Shown one piece after another: positions 57,314-64,000 of a stretch of 64,000 nt of DNA. The stretch is from Pseudomonas asturiensis. GTDB taxonomy: Bacteria; Pseudomonadota; Gammaproteobacteria; Pseudomonadales; Pseudomonadaceae. Below the pieces are notes generated by a model. The model worked only from the letters and a program-made list of their open reading frames with translations. It was not told where the DNA came from and did not search any database. The stretch lies in NCBI RefSeq assembly GCF_900143095.1, contig NZ_FRDA01000001.1, forward strand, positions 381,357-445,356, read 5' to 3'. Both the position numbers and the translations under genes were made by a program. The first letter of the stretch is position 1, and each line of letters begins with the position of its first letter.

Positions 57314-57768
57314 TTACTTTACCTATCAATAGCTTAGGGGACGCATTTTTTGGCTGGGACCCATTTGGGACCAATACCGGGCCAATCTGGATGTATTTCC
57401 AGTTCGCTCCGATCCGGGTTCGAGCTGATCCTGCGGGCATAGGCCGACAGCAACGTCAGCCTGTCATGGCTGCGTTGCCGGGATATGAATGTGGGAATTC
57501 ATGCCAGACATCGGCGCGCATTGTCGCATAGCTGAGGCGTCAGGGACATGGCGAACCGCCAAGGATTATTGAAGAATGCAGTCCGGATCGGACTCGCGCG
57601 GTTCATCATGGGTGAAAACAGGAAGGGTCCGGTTTGCAGTTCTGCGACCGTGCAGTGATTTCGGTTGTCCCGGAGTCTGACACTGGAGTTGCGCTTTACG
57701 CCTCAACGCCTAGTCTGTCTGACTGACCGCCTGACGCCTTGTCGGGCCTGGCAGTGAGGAGGTATCCC
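57314..57768. other. 455-bp intergenic region without a recognised gene
   Basis: This lies between ybiT (leftward) and a small gene (rightward). It must contain promoters for both, but none is clear by eye. A short direct repeat, GGGACC-CATTT-GGGACC, lies at about 57357-57374, beside an unusual C/G-balanced stretch (57375-57440). No tRNA, sRNA terminator or coding frame with family features was found. Confidence 0.4.
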
Positions 57769-57966
57769 ATGTCGACAATACCACCCCTTTTTAATGATGA
57801 AGTATTGGCTTGGGATCGTTATGCAGCGGCTGCGCTCAGCACGACGATCACCTGCACCGAGACAGCAGAGGAGGCGGTGGTCGCTGCTGCCGACCTTGCA
57901 GACAGACTCGTCAAAGAGCGTGAAAAACGCATCAAGGCCGCAAAAGAGCATCTGTTTCAGCATTGA
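57769..57966 (+). CDS. Small conserved-looking protein of unknown function, 65 residues
   Basis: An ATG 6 nt after a strong GAGGAGG begins a 65-residue protein, MSTIPPLFNDEVLAWDRYAA and onward. It has an Ala-rich middle helix and a charged amphipathic C terminus (LADRLVKEREKRIKAAKEHL). No Cys cluster, signal peptide or membrane helix is seen; a two-helix cytosolic protein is likely. The strong ribosome site and following terminator support a real gene. Function unknown. Confidence 0.75.
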   Translation: MSTIPPLFNDEVLAWDRYAAAALSTTITCTETAEEAVVAAADLADRLVKEREKRIKAAKEHLFQH

Positions 57967-57974
57967 TCGATCCT

Positions 57975-58010
57975 GCGGGCCCGCTCTTAATGTCGAGCCC
58001 GCTTCTTTCT
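57975..58010 (+). terminator. Terminator of the 65-residue gene
   Basis: GCGGGC (57975-57980) and GCCCGC (57997-58002), with extra CCG/CG pairing inside, form a stem 8 bp past the stop. It is followed by TTCTTTCT. Confidence 0.6.
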
Positions 58011-58181
58011 AAATTTCTGCGCCAGTGCCAAAGTGGCTGTAAAACCGCTTTTTGAGTTTTAATACCACCCCGTGTGATGTCAGGTTTCGTCAGCCACCCA
58101 CCTTCGCCATCCGAATGGCCGGCCAGGCACACGCCCGACTCCCTTGAACGTTACGCGGGCGCTCTGTAATAAGGATGTTAG

Positions 58182-58805
58182 ATGCTGCGCATATTGGGTA
58201 AGAATACTTCTATCAATGTAAGAAAGGTCCTGTGGACTTGCGAAGAACTGGCGATACCGTTTCGCCTGGAAGAGTGGGGCAGCGGTTTCGAACCGACGGA
58301 CAGCCCTGCCTTTGTTGCCCTGAATCCAAACGCCATGGTGCCTGTTATCGTGGACGATGATTTTGTGCTCTGGGAGTCCAACAGCATCATCCGGTACTTG
58401 GCAGGTCGCCATGACGGTACTCATCTCTACCCCGTCGAGCCAAGAGCGCGGGCCCGCGTCGATCAATGGATCGACTGGCAGGCTGCCGACCTCAACAAGT
58501 CCTGGGTCTATGCGTTCATGTCCCTGGTCCGTCGTTCGCCCGACTTTCAGGATGTCCGTGCATCGGCTGATTCCTGCCTGAACTGGACCAGGCATATGCG
58601 CGTACTGAATCAGCAGCTCGAAACAACGGGTGCCTACGTGAGCGGTGGTCGTTTTACGCTCGCCGACATTCCCATCGGGCTTTCAATCAACCGCTGGTTC
58701 GAGACACCCCTGAATCATCCCGACCTGCCCGCAGTCAATGCTTACTACGAACGCTTGAGCAATCGCCCCGGTTATCTGCTGTACGGGAGAAACGGCACCC
58801 CGTGA
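58182..58805 (+). CDS. Glutathione S-transferase family protein
   Basis: This 207-residue cytosolic GST has an N-terminal thioredoxin-like domain (about 1-80). It carries the active-site-type Ser/Asn region [21 protein letters not shown], the cis-Pro in AMVPVIVDD and the glutathione-binding [11 protein letters not shown]. An all-helical C-terminal domain follows (about 88-205). It is similar to the bacterial GSTs of the theta/beta-like assemblage; the electrophile is unknown. It starts at an ATG in a promoter-like gap of about 170 bp after the previous terminator. Not in an operon with neighbours. Confidence 0.9.
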   Translation: MLRILGKNTSINVRKVLWTCEELAIPFRLEEWGSGFEPTDSPAFVALNPNAMVPVIVDDDFVLWESNSIIRYLAGRHDGTHLYPVEPRARARVDQWIDWQAADLNKSWVYAFMSLVRRSPDFQDVRASADSCLNWTRHMRVLNQQLETTGAYVSGGRFTLADIPIGLSINRWFETPLNHPDLPAVNAYYERLSNRPGYLLYGRNGTP

Positions 58806-58873
58806 CGTCAGCAGCTTTCTGCGCCTATGCTGCTCACCGGTTTAAAGTCTTTGCCCCTTGAGGAGACGCTGCA

Positions 58874-59299
58874 GTGACCCTGATCAAAATGACCGCCGGC
58901 GGATACGAGTTCCTGGCGGAAACCAACCCGGACGCACCTAAAACGGTGGCGGCCTTCCTGAAACTGTTGCCTTACCGGCAGAAATTCATTCACGTGCGCT
59001 GGAGTGGCGAGGGGTGTTGGGTGCCGCTTGATGATTATGAGTTGAAGTTCGAGGACGCACTTGTGGGGTTTGAAAACGCCACCAGCCATCCTTCGGTAGG
59101 CGACATCCTGTTTTATCCCGGCGGTTACAGCGAGACGGAAATCCTCCTGGCTTACGGCTCGTGCTGCTTTGCCAGCAAGATGGGGCAACTGGCGGGCAAT
59201 CATTTTCTGACCATCACGCAGGGCAAAGAGAACCTGCGCAAGCTGGGCGTAAAGACGCTGTGGGAAGGCGCGCAGGACGTGGTCTTCGAACTGGCGTAA
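58874..59299 (+). CDS. DUF3830 family protein (cyclophilin-like fold)
   Basis: This 141-residue protein starts at GTG with GAGGAG 8 nt upstream. It matches the DUF3830 family: an N-terminal EFLAETNPDAPKTVAAFLKLLP, which recalls cyclophilin-like folds, the central WSGEGCWVPLDDYEL, and the C-terminal VGDILFYPGGYSETEILLAYG. Function is not established; in some genomes DUF3830 genes lie beside amidohydrolases and transporters, which is not so here. It is 68 bp after the GST gene. Confidence 0.85.
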   Translation: MTLIKMTAGGYEFLAETNPDAPKTVAAFLKLLPYRQKFIHVRWSGEGCWVPLDDYELKFEDALVGFENATSHPSVGDILFYPGGYSETEILLAYGSCCFASKMGQLAGNHFLTITQGKENLRKLGVKTLWEGAQDVVFELA

Positions 59300-59413
59300 C
59301 ACGGCGTCTGAGTCATGTGTTACTTCGCCAGTATTTTTTGGAACCGCTGATCTTCGCCAGGGGTCTAGTCAACAATGCTTCCGCCACCTGGAAGCCGAAC
59401 TGGAGATCAGTCC

Positions 59414-59857
59414 TTGAATATTTTCGAAGCGCTACGTGAAAGTCACGACCGTCAACGCGGCTATGCCGATGCCCTGATCAAGACCAGTGGCGATTCAGAA
59501 GAACGTGCACAGGCCTATAAGCAGCTCAAGGAAGAGCTTCAGGCGCATGAAACTGCTGAGGAGCGATTTTTCTACATTCCTTTGATGGAGCACGACAAAG
59601 GCATTGATCTGAGCCGTCATGCCATTTCCGAGCATCACGAAATGGATGAAATGATGGAGGAGCTGGACGAAACCGAGATGTCTAGCCCGGCCTGGCTGGC
59701 AACTGCGAAGAAACTCTCGGAAAAAGTGCATCACCATTTGAAAGAAGAAGAACAGAAATTTTTCCAGATGGCCGGCAAGCTCCTCGATGAGAAGCAAAAG
59801 CAGTCCCTGGCTGGCGGTTACGTGAAAGAGTACGAAGAGCAACTGGCCGAAGGATGA
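59414..59857 (+). CDS. Hemerythrin HHE-domain protein
   Basis: This 147-residue four-helix protein has the HHE pattern of metal ligands: ESHDRQR, ELQAHETAEERFFY, HAISEHHEMDEMMEEL and VHHHLKEEEQKFF. It should bind a di-iron centre and sense or handle O2, NO or iron. The start is TTG at 59414 (translated MNIFEALRESHDRQRGY), the family N terminus, with GGAG 8 nt upstream. In-frame sequence up to 59375 is not similar to the family. It is followed after 48 bp by a lipoprotein gene. Confidence 0.9.
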   Translation: MNIFEALRESHDRQRGYADALIKTSGDSEERAQAYKQLKEELQAHETAEERFFYIPLMEHDKGIDLSRHAISEHHEMDEMMEELDETEMSSPAWLATAKKLSEKVHHHLKEEEQKFFQMAGKLLDEKQKQSLAGGYVKEYEEQLAEG

Positions 59858-59905
59858 TCGATGCCCGCAGTGCTAGAATCGGCTTTTTCTGAATGAAGGC
59901 ATGAC

Positions 59906-60253
59906 ATGAAGTTTCCGGTTTTGGTGATTGCGGCAGCAGTGTTGGTCGGATGTGCGGCGCCTTCAAACTCAGCGCGTTCAGGTGGGCCGGCCAAGGTCTT
60001 GTCCAGCAACAAGCAGGCAGCGGCCGTCGCTCAGTGCATTCAGGTGACCTGGCAGAACGAAGCCATGTTCGGTTCATCGTCGGATGTGTTCCTGCACACG
60101 CTCTCTGAAGGCGGCTTTACGGTGTTCACGACCGAAACCCGCTATTTCGCCGATGTCCGACCTAAGGGCGGGGCCACGTCAGTGGAGTTCTACGCGGCTC
60201 AAGGGGAGACGCAGGCGAACCTGCGATCAGCCGCAATCGCAACGTGCCTTTAA
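59906..60253 (+). CDS. Small lipoprotein of unknown function
   Basis: This 115-residue protein has a lipoprotein signal (MKFPVLVIAAAVLVGCAAPS; lipobox LVGC, lipidated Cys16). The mature part has two further Cys (near residues 44 and 114), which could form a disulfide in the periplasm. It shows no family that I recognise. It lies 48 bp after the hemerythrin gene, on the same strand. Confidence 0.75.
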   Translation: MKFPVLVIAAAVLVGCAAPSNSARSGGPAKVLSSNKQAAAVAQCIQVTWQNEAMFGSSSDVFLHTLSEGGFTVFTTETRYFADVRPKGGATSVEFYAAQGETQANLRSAAIATCL

Positions 60254-60281
60254 GCCTTCGTCGAAGTTTCAAGGCCTGAAT

Positions 60282-60315
60282 GCCGGGCCTGTCTATCTGC
60301 CGGGCCTGTCTATCT
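60282..60315. repeat. 17-bp tandem duplication
   Basis: GCCGGGCCTGTCTATCT occurs twice in perfect tandem (60282-60298 and 60299-60315). The second copy ends on the last base of the minus-strand lipoprotein stop codon. It is a recent small duplication or a strand-slippage site. Confidence 0.9.
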
Positions 60316-60893
60316 CAAGGCGCCAATGCGCTATGAATCGCCGCAGAGGCCAGCAGGTCGTGCAGTACCTGCTGGCCGGCGTCTTGAAAATCCTTGATCT
60401 GAACGTCGTCCCTGGCCGTTCGTGAACCCAGCACCGTCCCTTTTTCGTCCAGCACTTGAGCCGTCACGTCATAGATGAAATGCGTGCTCAGGTAGGTGTC
60501 GGTTTTCCATTCTTTCACCTTGAGCACCAGCACACGTTGGCCTGGGCCGGCCGATTTGAGCGGCGGGTCGAATGGCTTGGCGCTGGCGACGATGGCGGAA
60601 TCGGCCAGCGCACTGAGCACGGAGCGTTGCAGGTCAACCGCCAGCGGGTTGCCACTGGCGGTGTTCATGTCGAACGGATTGTAATAAGTGCCGCGCGAGA
60701 CCCCTACGAACGTGCTCTTCTTTTCTCCTGACACTACATACGGGCGTACGTCATAGACGGCCACCGCCACCGATTTGCCGGTGGCGATCGCCAGATCCGG
60801 GCCGATGGTGGCGTAATCGACTTTTCGTCCGAGCGCGCAGCCCGTCAGTGTCAGGACGAGCGTGGCGAGTACCAGGGTTTTGATCTTGAGCAT
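60315..60893 (-). CDS. Lipoprotein of unknown function
   Basis: This 192-residue protein has a lipoprotein signal (MLKIKTLVLATLVLTLTGCALG, lipidated Cys19). The mature domain has the strand pattern ATGKSVAVAVYDVRPYVVSG, resembling YajG-like or Curli-secretion-like (CsgG-type) lipoprotein folds, without a firm match. I chose the ATG at 60893, with AAGGAAGG just upstream; an open frame continues upstream to 61070 without similarity. It is convergent with the preceding lipoprotein gene, 61 bp away. Confidence 0.8.
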   Translation of the reverse strand: MLKIKTLVLATLVLTLTGCALGRKVDYATIGPDLAIATGKSVAVAVYDVRPYVVSGEKKSTFVGVSRGTYYNPFDMNTASGNPLAVDLQRSVLSALADSAIVASAKPFDPPLKSAGPGQRVLVLKVKEWKTDTYLSTHFIYDVTAQVLDEKGTVLGSRTARDDVQIKDFQDAGQQVLHDLLASAAIHSALAP

Positions 60894-61148
60894 CGAGCCT
60901 TCCTTGAATGCCGGGCAGTGTCGTCGCAGCAGCGAGCAATGCAGACGTATCGGCTTCGTCCCTGAAAACTGAAATGTTGCCGCGCGCCCGATTATGGCGC
61001 GCACGCGCACCTGTGGGGCCTGGCTACACAGCGCACGCTGCGCGTAACGTCGTGGTTGACCGAGCCTCATCGACGCAAGCTTCTCGTCCCTTTTTCAGAT
61101 GATTGATTTATCTGGACTTTTCAAAACGATGTCATTGCCTGCCTTCTG

Positions 61149-61164
61149 TGGCACACTTTCTGCT
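61149..61164 (+). promoter_or_regulatory. Sigma-54 promoter of the amino-acid ABC transporter
   Basis: TGGCACACTTTCTGCT has the invariant GG and GC dinucleotides 10 nt apart and matches the consensus TGGCACG-N4-TTGCW at all but two defined positions. A start near 61175 gives a leader of about 60 nt. Nitrogen- or amino-acid-responsive control is typical of such transporters. Confidence 0.6.
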
Positions 61165-61190
61165 GTCTATTCCGTTGTTACATACCTGTA

Positions 61191-61204
61191 TCCGCTATAG
61201 CGGA
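61191..61204 (+). promoter_or_regulatory. 14-bp palindrome, candidate operator
   Basis: TCCGCTATAGCGGA is a perfect palindrome between the predicted sigma-54 start site and the start codon of the transporter operon. This position suits a repressor or a leader control element; the binding protein is unknown. Confidence 0.4.
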
Positions 61205-61233
61205 ATTATGACAACCTCGGTGGAGTTCATGTG

Positions 61234-62085
61234 ATGCGCTACGGACCTTCTTTTCTGAAAGCCTGTGTATTTGCTTTTGCATCTGCAGCCACGCTGGTCA
61301 ATCCAGCCATGGCGGCAGAGGGCAGTAAACTGGATGCGGTACTGAAACGCGGCAATCTGGTGGTCGGCACAGGCAGCACCAACGCGCCCTGGCACTTCCA
61401 GGGGGCGGACGGCAAGTTGCAGGGGTTCGATATCGACATCGGCAGGATCATCGCCAAGGGCCTGTTCAACGACCCGAGCAAGGTCGAGTTCGTTGTTCAG
61501 TCCTCTGACGCACGCATTCCCAACCTGCTGACGGACAAGGTGGACATCAGTTGCCAGTTCATTACCGTTACCGCGAGCCGCGCCCAACAGGTTGCATTTA
61601 CCTTGCCGTACTACCGCGAAGGTGTCGCCTTGCTGCTGCCTGCCAACAGTAAATTCAAGGAAATCGATGACCTGAAAGCCGCAGGCGATGGCGTGACGGT
61701 CGCGGTGCTGCAGAACGTGTACGCCGAAGAGCTGGTCCATCAGGCGCTGCCCAAGGCCAAGGTCGACCAGTACGACAGCGTTGACCTGATGTATCAAGCC
61801 ATCAACTCCGGCCGTGCCGACACCGCAGCGACTGACCAGTCCTCGGTCAAATACCTGATGGTGCAGAACCCTGGCCGCTATCGCTCGCCAGCCTTCGCCT
61901 GGAGCCCGCAGACCTATGCCTGTGCCGTCAAGCGTGGCGATCAGGACTGGCTGAACTTCGTCAACACTGCGCTGCATGAAGCCATGACCGGTGTTGAATT
62001 CCCGACCTATGCCGCCTCGTTCAAGCAATGGTTCGGCGTGGACCTGCCGGTGCCTGCAATTGGCTTCCCGATGGAATACAAATAA
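61234..62085 (+). CDS. Amino-acid ABC transporter, periplasmic binding protein
   Basis: This 283-residue type-3 solute-binding protein of the polar amino-acid (HisJ/GlnH/FliY) family has a signal peptide (CVFAFASAATLVNPAMAAEG, cleavage near 26). The mature lobe carries GKLQGFDIDIGRIIAKGLF and later LTDKVDISCQFITVTASRAQQVAFTLPY, the usual ligand-pocket and family signature. The operon continues with two permeases and an ATPase. The ATG at 61234 has GGAG 8 nt upstream; a GTG at 61231 is a minor alternative. Specificity cannot be read off. Confidence 0.93.
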   Translation: MRYGPSFLKACVFAFASAATLVNPAMAAEGSKLDAVLKRGNLVVGTGSTNAPWHFQGADGKLQGFDIDIGRIIAKGLFNDPSKVEFVVQSSDARIPNLLTDKVDISCQFITVTASRAQQVAFTLPYYREGVALLLPANSKFKEIDDLKAAGDGVTVAVLQNVYAEELVHQALPKAKVDQYDSVDLMYQAINSGRADTAATDQSSVKYLMVQNPGRYRSPAFAWSPQTYACAVKRGDQDWLNFVNTALHEAMTGVEFPTYAASFKQWFGVDLPVPAIGFPMEYK

Positions 62086-62149
62086 GCCGGATCAGACCTC
62101 TTGAAGGGCAGGGCGAACCTTGTGCTCACCCTGCCGGGTACAGGCAACC

Positions 62150-62812
62150 ATGAACTATCAGTTGAATTTTGATGCCGTCTGGCGCGATTTTCCCAGTCTG
62201 TTGGCCGGTCTAGGGCTTGGGCTGGAACTGGCCTTGATCTCGATTGCCATTGGCTGCGTGATCGGTCTGATGAACGCTTTTGCGCTGTTGTCGCGTTATA
62301 AGGCGCTGCGCATCGTGGCGTCGATCTACGTCACGGTGGTGCGCAATACGCCGATTCTGGTGTTGATTCTGTTGATCTACTTCGCGCTGCCCAGTCTGGG
62401 CATCCGCCTGGACAAACTGCCGTCGTTTGTAATCACGCTGTCGCTCTACGCGGGCGCTTATCTGACTGAGGTGTTTCGTGCCGGTCTGCTGAGCATCCAC
62501 AAAGGTCAGCGCGAAGCGGGCCTGGCCATTGGTCTGGGTGAATGGCAGGTGAGGGCGTACATCGTGGTGCCGGTGATGCTACGCAATGTGCTGCCTGCGC
62601 TCTCCAATAACTTCATTTCGCTGTTTAAGGATACGTCGCTGGCCGCTGCCATTGCGGTGCCGGAGCTGACCTATTACGCGCGCAAGATCAACGTCGAAAG
62701 CTACCGGGTGATCGAAACCTGGCTCGTGACCACGGCACTCTACGTCGTGGCCTGCTACGCGATTGCCCTGTTGCTGCGCATTCTCGAACAACGTCTGGCG
62801 ATTCGCCGCTAG
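62150..62812 (+). CDS. Amino-acid ABC transporter permease 1
   Basis: This 220-residue permease of the HisM/GlnP type has about five helices (for example LALISIAIGCVIGLMNAFAL and ILVLILLIYFALPSLG). The EAA loop is GQREAGLAIGLGEWQVRAYIVVP, which docks the ATPase. I chose the ATG at 62150 (MNYQLNFDAVW) rather than 62120 upstream. It sits 64 bp after the binding protein and 9 bp before permease 2. Confidence 0.93.
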   Translation: MNYQLNFDAVWRDFPSLLAGLGLGLELALISIAIGCVIGLMNAFALLSRYKALRIVASIYVTVVRNTPILVLILLIYFALPSLGIRLDKLPSFVITLSLYAGAYLTEVFRAGLLSIHKGQREAGLAIGLGEWQVRAYIVVPVMLRNVLPALSNNFISLFKDTSLAAAIAVPELTYYARKINVESYRVIETWLVTTALYVVACYAIALLLRILEQRLAIRR

Positions 62813-62821
62813 GAGGCCGTC

Positions 62822-63484
62822 ATGTATCAACCCCCTGGCTGGCTGCAGGAAGTGTGGAATGCCCGTGAGGTGCTGTTGTCGGGTTTTCTGACCAGCCTTC
62901 AGTGCTCGGCACTGGCCATTGTGCTTGGGACCTTGATCGGCATGCTGGCCGGTCTTGTGCTGACCTATGGCGGATTCTTTGCTCGTCTGCCGATTCGCCT
63001 GTATGTGGATTTGATTCGCGGCACGCCTGTGTTTGTGCTGGTGCTCGCGGTGTTCTATATGGTGCCGGCGCTGGGTTGGCAGATCAGTGCCTTTCAGGCC
63101 GGTGCGCTGGGGCTGACGCTTTTTTGCGGCTCGCACGTGTCGGAAATCGTACGCGGCGCCCTGCAGGCAATTCCGCGTGGGCAGATGGAGGCGGGCAAGG
63201 CGATCGGTCTGCGGTTCGGCCAGTCGTTACGGTACGTACTGTTGCCGCAGGCCATGCGTCAGATCCTGCCGACCTGGGTCAATTCCTCGACCGAAATCGT
63301 CAAGGCCTCGACCTTGCTGTCAGTGATCGGCGTCGCCGAATTGCTGCTCAGCACCCAACAGGTGATCGCCCGGACCTTCATGACCCTGGAGTTCTATCTG
63401 TTCGCGGGTTTTCTGTTCTTTATCATCAACTACGCCATCGAGCTGCTTGGGCGATACATCGAAAAACGGGTGGCCTTGCCATGA
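62822..63484 (+). CDS. Amino-acid ABC transporter permease 2
   Basis: This 220-residue permease is a paralogue of permease 1, with the same HisM/GlnP layout. The EAA loop is GQMEAGKAIGLRFGQSLRYVLLPQAMRQ. The two permeases should form a heterodimer. The ATG at 62822 follows AGGAGG. Its stop overlaps the start of the ATPase gene by 4 bp (ATGA), so translation is coupled. Confidence 0.93.
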   Translation: MYQPPGWLQEVWNAREVLLSGFLTSLQCSALAIVLGTLIGMLAGLVLTYGGFFARLPIRLYVDLIRGTPVFVLVLAVFYMVPALGWQISAFQAGALGLTLFCGSHVSEIVRGALQAIPRGQMEAGKAIGLRFGQSLRYVLLPQAMRQILPTWVNSSTEIVKASTLLSVIGVAELLLSTQQVIARTFMTLEFYLFAGFLFFIINYAIELLGRYIEKRVALP

Positions 63485-64000
63485 CACTGACTCAATCCAA
63501 AGCCCTTGCGCCTGCGTTGCTCAGCATTGAGGGGCTGCACAAATCCTATGGCACTGTCGAAGTGCTCAAGGGCGTCGATCTGCGCATGCAGAAAGGTAAC
63601 GTCGTGACCCTGATCGGCTCCAGCGGCTCAGGCAAGACCACGCTGCTGCGCTGCGTCAACCTGCTGGAAGAGTTTCAGGGCGGGCATATCCGCCTGGAAG
63701 GCCAGGATATTGGGTACAGCGACATCAACGGCAAGCGTACCCGCCATCCGGAGCGACTCATCGCCCAGCACAGGGCGATGACCGGCATGGCGTTCCAGCA
63801 ATTCAACCTGTTTCCGCATTTGAGTGCCTTGCAGAATGTCACGTTGGGGCTGCTCAAGGTCAAGAAGATGCCCAAGGATCAGGCGGTGGCGCTGGCCGAG
63901 AAGTGGCTGGATCGGGTCGGTCTGTTGTCCAGGCGCGATCATTTTCCAGGCCAGTTGTCGGGTGGGCAGCAACAGCGGGTGGCGATTGCCCGCGCCATCG
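63481..64000 (+). CDS. Amino-acid ABC transporter ATP-binding subunit (3' end outside window)
   Basis: The first 173 residues of the ATPase are present. They include Walker A LIGSSGSGKTTLLRCVN (about residues 37-53), the Q-loop in TGMAFQQFNLFPHLSALQNV, and the signature LSGGQQQRVAIARA, in which the window ends. Walker B and the His switch are beyond the edge. Sequence is of the GlnQ/HisP polar amino-acid type. It is fourth in the operon, with binding protein and two permeases upstream, a complete transporter set. Confidence 0.95.
   Translation, partial: MTLTQSKALAPALLSIEGLHKSYGTVEVLKGVDLRMQKGNVVTLIGSSGSGKTTLLRCVNLLEEFQGGHIRLEGQDIGYSDINGKRTRHPERLIAQHRAMTGMAFQQFNLFPHLSALQNVTLGLLKVKKMPKDQAVALAEKWLDRVGLLSRRDHFPGQLSGGQQQRVAIARAI

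Larger units (their letters stand above)
60894..61233. other. 340-bp divergent gap between lipoprotein gene and amino-acid ABC transporter
   Basis: It holds the lipoprotein Shine-Dalgarno at its left, a sigma-54-type promoter at 61149-61164, a 14-bp palindrome at 61191-61204 and the transporter Shine-Dalgarno (GGAG) near 61222. No additional gene was seen. Confidence 0.6.

Noticed and set aside
57375..57440. Possible tRNA T-arm or integration site
   Set aside because: GGTTCGA-like bases occur but no cloverleaf can be folded by eye, and no integrase or attachment repeat pair is present.
1..64000. CRISPR array, prophage, IS element, toxin-antitoxin or defence island
   Set aside because: No spacer-repeat series, transposase, integrase or phage structural gene was found; every large gene is a housekeeping, metabolic or envelope function.

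Overview
The window is chromosomal DNA of a fluorescent pseudomonad, most likely of the Pseudomonas syringae group. This rests on recognisable proteins and gene order: metH-cti-nfuA, muxABC-opmB, the liu leucine-degradation genes, tamAB, and a glgE-treS/maltokinase-glgB cluster. It also rests on a CrcZ/CrcX-type carbon-control RNA. No tRNA, rRNA, CRISPR array, insertion sequence or prophage was seen; genes are densely packed and look like core genome.

Layout. 1-0.75 kb: the end of a periplasmic binding protein and a DUF2970 membrane protein. 0.86-8.9 kb: metH and cti diverge across a MetR-like site, followed by an acyltransferase and nfuA. 9.0-16.6 kb: a leucine/isovalerate degradation locus on the minus strand, liuR-liuE, then a 715-bp gap, then liuABCD. 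The gap encodes a CrcX-like Hfq/Crc-sequestering RNA with a sigma-54 promoter. 16.8-22.4 kb: a LysR regulator divergent from an acyl-CoA dehydrogenase, a PstS-like/OmpA fusion, xthA and a GNAT acetyltransferase. 22.4-29.5 kb: tamA-tamB, a second LysR regulator and tpx. 29.6-38.6 kb: the muxABC-opmB RND efflux operon, with ATGA overlaps at every junction. 38.8-41.8 kb: an MHYT-GGDEF-EAL cyclic-di-GMP protein and an SDR oxidoreductase. 41.9-50.0 kb: a 52-residue proline-rich micro-gene on the minus strand and the glgE-treS-glgB operon behind an AlgU-type promoter. 50.2-57.3 kb: an autotransporter, an MFS transporter, a secreted lactonase-fold protein and the ABC-F protein YbiT. 57.7-60.9 kb: small stress, redox and envelope genes. 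61.2-64.0 kb: a polar amino-acid ABC transporter behind a sigma-54-type promoter, cut by the window end.

How parts fit together. The clearest regulatory story is at 14.58-15.25 kb. The RNA carries six clusters of AAnAAnAA motifs that should titrate Hfq/Crc. The next gene downstream, liuA, has the same motif beside its Shine-Dalgarno sequence, and its promoter region carries a LiuR palindrome. The locus therefore appears to combine specific (LiuR) and global (CbrAB/sigma-54/Hfq-Crc) control of leucine catabolism. The lactonase-fold gene at 54.5 kb has a second such leader motif. The glgE-treS-glgB operon links trehalose, maltose-1-phosphate and alpha-glucan metabolism, and its AlgU-like promoter fits an osmotic or envelope stress role.

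All calls come from reading the sequence and from known families; no database search was run.
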